Source of the DNA: a virus
Strand: one strand, 5' to 3'
DNA length: 23,611 nucleotides
IMG/VR virus record: IMGVR_UViG_3300024259_000155
Span: 1 to 23,611 of that record
The notes beneath the pieces are model-generated. The model did no database searches and had not been told where the DNA came from. It was given only the letters and a program-made list of their open reading frames with translations. The first letter of the stretch is position 1; the number at the start of each line of letters is the position of its first letter. Shown one piece after another: positions 22,056 through 23,611 of this stretch. The position numbers and the translations under genes were made by a program.

Positions 22056-23447
22056 TTACAGTGATTTGAGCCACGCCGGGACACGTCCATCGTGCGCGGG
22101 GTGGTACTCGATGAGCGCCGCGGAACGTGCAGCGGCGAGTCGGCTTGTCGCGAACATCTGCGCTTTCATGGCCTCATGGTCGGCCGCCTTTCTGTTGATG
22201 ACATTCCACATGACGGTCTCGGTCGCGGCCATGAATACGTGGCAGTCAACGGGGCGAGTCTGACCGAAGCGGTACGAGCGCCGGACGGCCTGATAGAACG
22301 CCTCGTAGCTGTACGACCCGCCCACGAACGCGACCCGAGCGCAGTGCTGGTAGTTGAGCCCCATGCCTGCGATCTTCGGCTTGGTGACAAGGACTCCGCC
22401 GTCGTCGGCGAACCGCAGCAGCCCCTCCGCCTTCTTCTCGGGAGACTGGGCGCCTCGGACGTCAATGCAGCCGGGGAGCACCTTAAACAGTTCGTCCTGC
22501 TCGTAGTTGGTCTCGCACCACACAGTCCAGTGCTCGTCCGGCTCGGCCATGACCACCGCTGCCAATGCCGCCGCGCGGTCCGCCGCGGTCCGCCTCTTCT
22601 CGCTGTGGATGCTTGTCGCCGACAATTCAGGCATCCGAAACAGCCGCCCGTCCTGCCGGTCCTCGGTGATGTCGACCCCGACGTTGTGCCGGATGATGTT
22701 GAGCGGCGGCAGGTCGTAGCCCTCGTCGCTGTAGTCGCCCATGTCGGACGGCTTGCCAATGCAGCGAGCCCAGGACGTCACCCACCGCCAGAACGGCCGC
22801 ACGGCGTGCCCCTTGAGCCTGTACTTGCCAAACTCGCGCTGATCCGTGATGAACCAGCGAGAGATCATCTGATGCGAGGAGAGCACGTCAAGGAACTCGG
22901 AGTGCGTTCCGAGCTCCAAGAAGTCGTTAGGCGCGGGCGTTGCGGTGCATGCGAGTTTGTACTGAGTGTTTCGCCAGTCATGTTGGAGGCGACGTCGAAA
23001 CATGCCGCTGTAGTTCTTCAGAATCGACGACTCATCCAGCACCACACCAGAGAACCACGACGGGTCAACCTTGTGCATCATGTCGTAGTTCAGGACGTAG
23101 ACAGCCGCGCCGGTCGTCACAAGCCCGACGTCAGAATCAAGCCGATAGACGCATGGGATGCCGAACTTCTCCGCCTCCCGCTCGGTCTGCCGGACCACCG
23201 CCAGCGGCGCCAGGATGAGCACCGGTCGCCCGGTCTGCTCGGTCACCTTGTGCGCCCACGCGAGCTGCATGAACGTCTTCCCGAGGCCGGTGTCGGCGAA
23301 GATCGCCGCGCGCCCCAGTTTGAGCGCCCATTCAACCGTCGCGCATTGAAACTGGAACAGGTCGAAGTCTGAACAGTCAGCGTCGAACCCGGCCGGCACA
23401 TGCGCGCGGGCTTTTGAGGCGATGAATGCCTCGTAGTTGTCTTCCAT
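22056..23447 (-). CDS. SNF2-like SF2 DNA helicase/translocase
   Basis: I start at ATG 23447, preceded by GAGGGAAATC, giving 463 aa; the longer frame to 23561 is not coding-like. Motifs in order: FDLFQFQCATVEWAL (Q-like), Walker A ADTGLGKT (51-58), VLDESSILKN (137-145, a DES in place of DEAH), CTATPAPND (167-175), GMGLNY (361-366), and motif VI QAVRRSYRFGQTRPV (386-400). The SYRFGQ motif VI is typical of SNF2 proteins, DNA translocases that move along duplex DNA without strand separation. Phage copies commonly sit beside a methyltransferase as here. Cellular role in this phage is unknown; the domain is clear. Confidence 0.9.
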   Translation of the reverse strand: MEDNYEAFIASKARAHVPAGFDADCSDFDLFQFQCATVEWALKLGRAAIFADTGLGKTFMQLAWAHKVTEQTGRPVLILAPLAVVRQTEREAEKFGIPCVYRLDSDVGLVTTGAAVYVLNYDMMHKVDPSWFSGVVLDESSILKNYSGMFRRRLQHDWRNTQYKLACTATPAPNDFLELGTHSEFLDVLSSHQMISRWFITDQREFGKYRLKGHAVRPFWRWVTSWARCIGKPSDMGDYSDEGYDLPPLNIIRHNVGVDITEDRQDGRLFRMPELSATSIHSEKRRTAADRAAALAAVVMAEPDEHWTVWCETNYEQDELFKVLPGCIDVRGAQSPEKKAEGLLRFADDGGVLVTKPKIAGMGLNYQHCARVAFVGGSYSYEAFYQAVRRSYRFGQTRPVDCHVFMAATETVMWNVINRKAADHEAMKAQMFATSRLAAARSAALIEYHPAHDGRVPAWLKSL

Positions 23448-23466
23448 GATTTCCCTCGTTGTTGAT

Positions 23467-23611
23467 TCAGTTCTTCGGACCGGCATCAGAAACAGAAGCC
23501 ACCGAAACCCCACGCAGCCCCACAAACCCGCCCACTTCAAATCGCCACGGCACCGACCCATCAGGCACGACCCCCGGACGTTTCACCCGCCGCCGCAACA
23601 CAGCCAGCGCG
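23467..23611 (-). CDS. C-terminal end of unidentified protein (partial)
   Basis: The minus-strand frame is open from the window edge to a TGA at 23467-23469, giving 48 codons; the SNF2-like gene starts 19 bases further on. The translation includes KRPGVVPDGSVPWRFEVGG and ends SDAGPKN, with GC-rich third positions. Placement and spacing fit a real gene extending outside the window. No function can be read. Confidence 0.5.
   Translation of the reverse strand, partial: ALAVLRRRVKRPGVVPDGSVPWRFEVGGFVGLRGVSVASVSDAGPKN

Noticed and set aside
22092-23372. A 426-codon plus-strand open frame across the SNF2-like gene
   Set aside because: Antisense to an intact helicase with all motifs; composition is typical of GC-rich shadow frames.

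Overview
The window reads as about 23.6 kb of a high-GC tailed bacteriophage (Caudoviricetes) or prophage. Every gene I can support lies on the minus strand, so gene order runs from high to low coordinates. Hallmarks are a small and large terminase, an HK97-type portal, a MuF-like minor head protein, an S78-type prohead protease, an HK97-fold capsid protein, neck connectors, a tail terminator and a tail tube protein. No sheath-like gene lies between terminator and tube, which favours a siphovirus. No integrase, immunity repressor, lysis gene or tRNA was seen, so lifestyle is undetermined. The host cannot be named; GC-rich codon use and Shine-Dalgarno sites fit a high-GC bacterium.

Region 1 (23611-18231), DNA transactions: the tail of an unidentified gene, a SNF2-like helicase, a beta-class DNA methyltransferase, a probable DNA-binding protein, an XPB/UvsW-like SF2 helicase, a small exported cysteine-containing protein and an unknown protein. 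Region 2 (18234-15111), replication core: a PD-(D/E)XK-type nuclease, a primase-polymerase-like protein and a VirE-type P-loop helicase/ATPase. Region 3 (15110-14692): a 419-bp non-coding interval with five copies of an 8-bp word in both orientations and an AT-rich island, a candidate replication origin or control region. Region 4 (14691-12633): seven-odd small overlapping accessory genes, including a lone Phd/YefM antitoxin-like protein, a Cys/His-rich protein, a coiled-coil protein and an exported protein. Region 5 (12636-4032), packaging and head: terminases, an inserted sulfotransferase, portal, MuF, protease, capsid and a small head-associated protein. Region 6 (4031-1): neck and tail genes running off the left edge.

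Many gene junctions are 4-nt ATGA or GTGA overlaps or 1-nt TAATG/TGATG overlaps, so most of the window looks like a translationally coupled polycistron. Two breaks in the head cassette carry the same unusual sequence: a 22-bp element (20/22 identical) upstream of both the portal and the capsid genes, extended upstream of capsid into three 19-bp tandem repeats and containing a TTGACA box. I regard this as the strongest candidate for an undescribed phage-specific regulatory element here. The other notable items are the origin-like repeats, the sulfotransferase inserted between terminase and portal, and zinc-ribbon-like Cys pairs within the large terminase.
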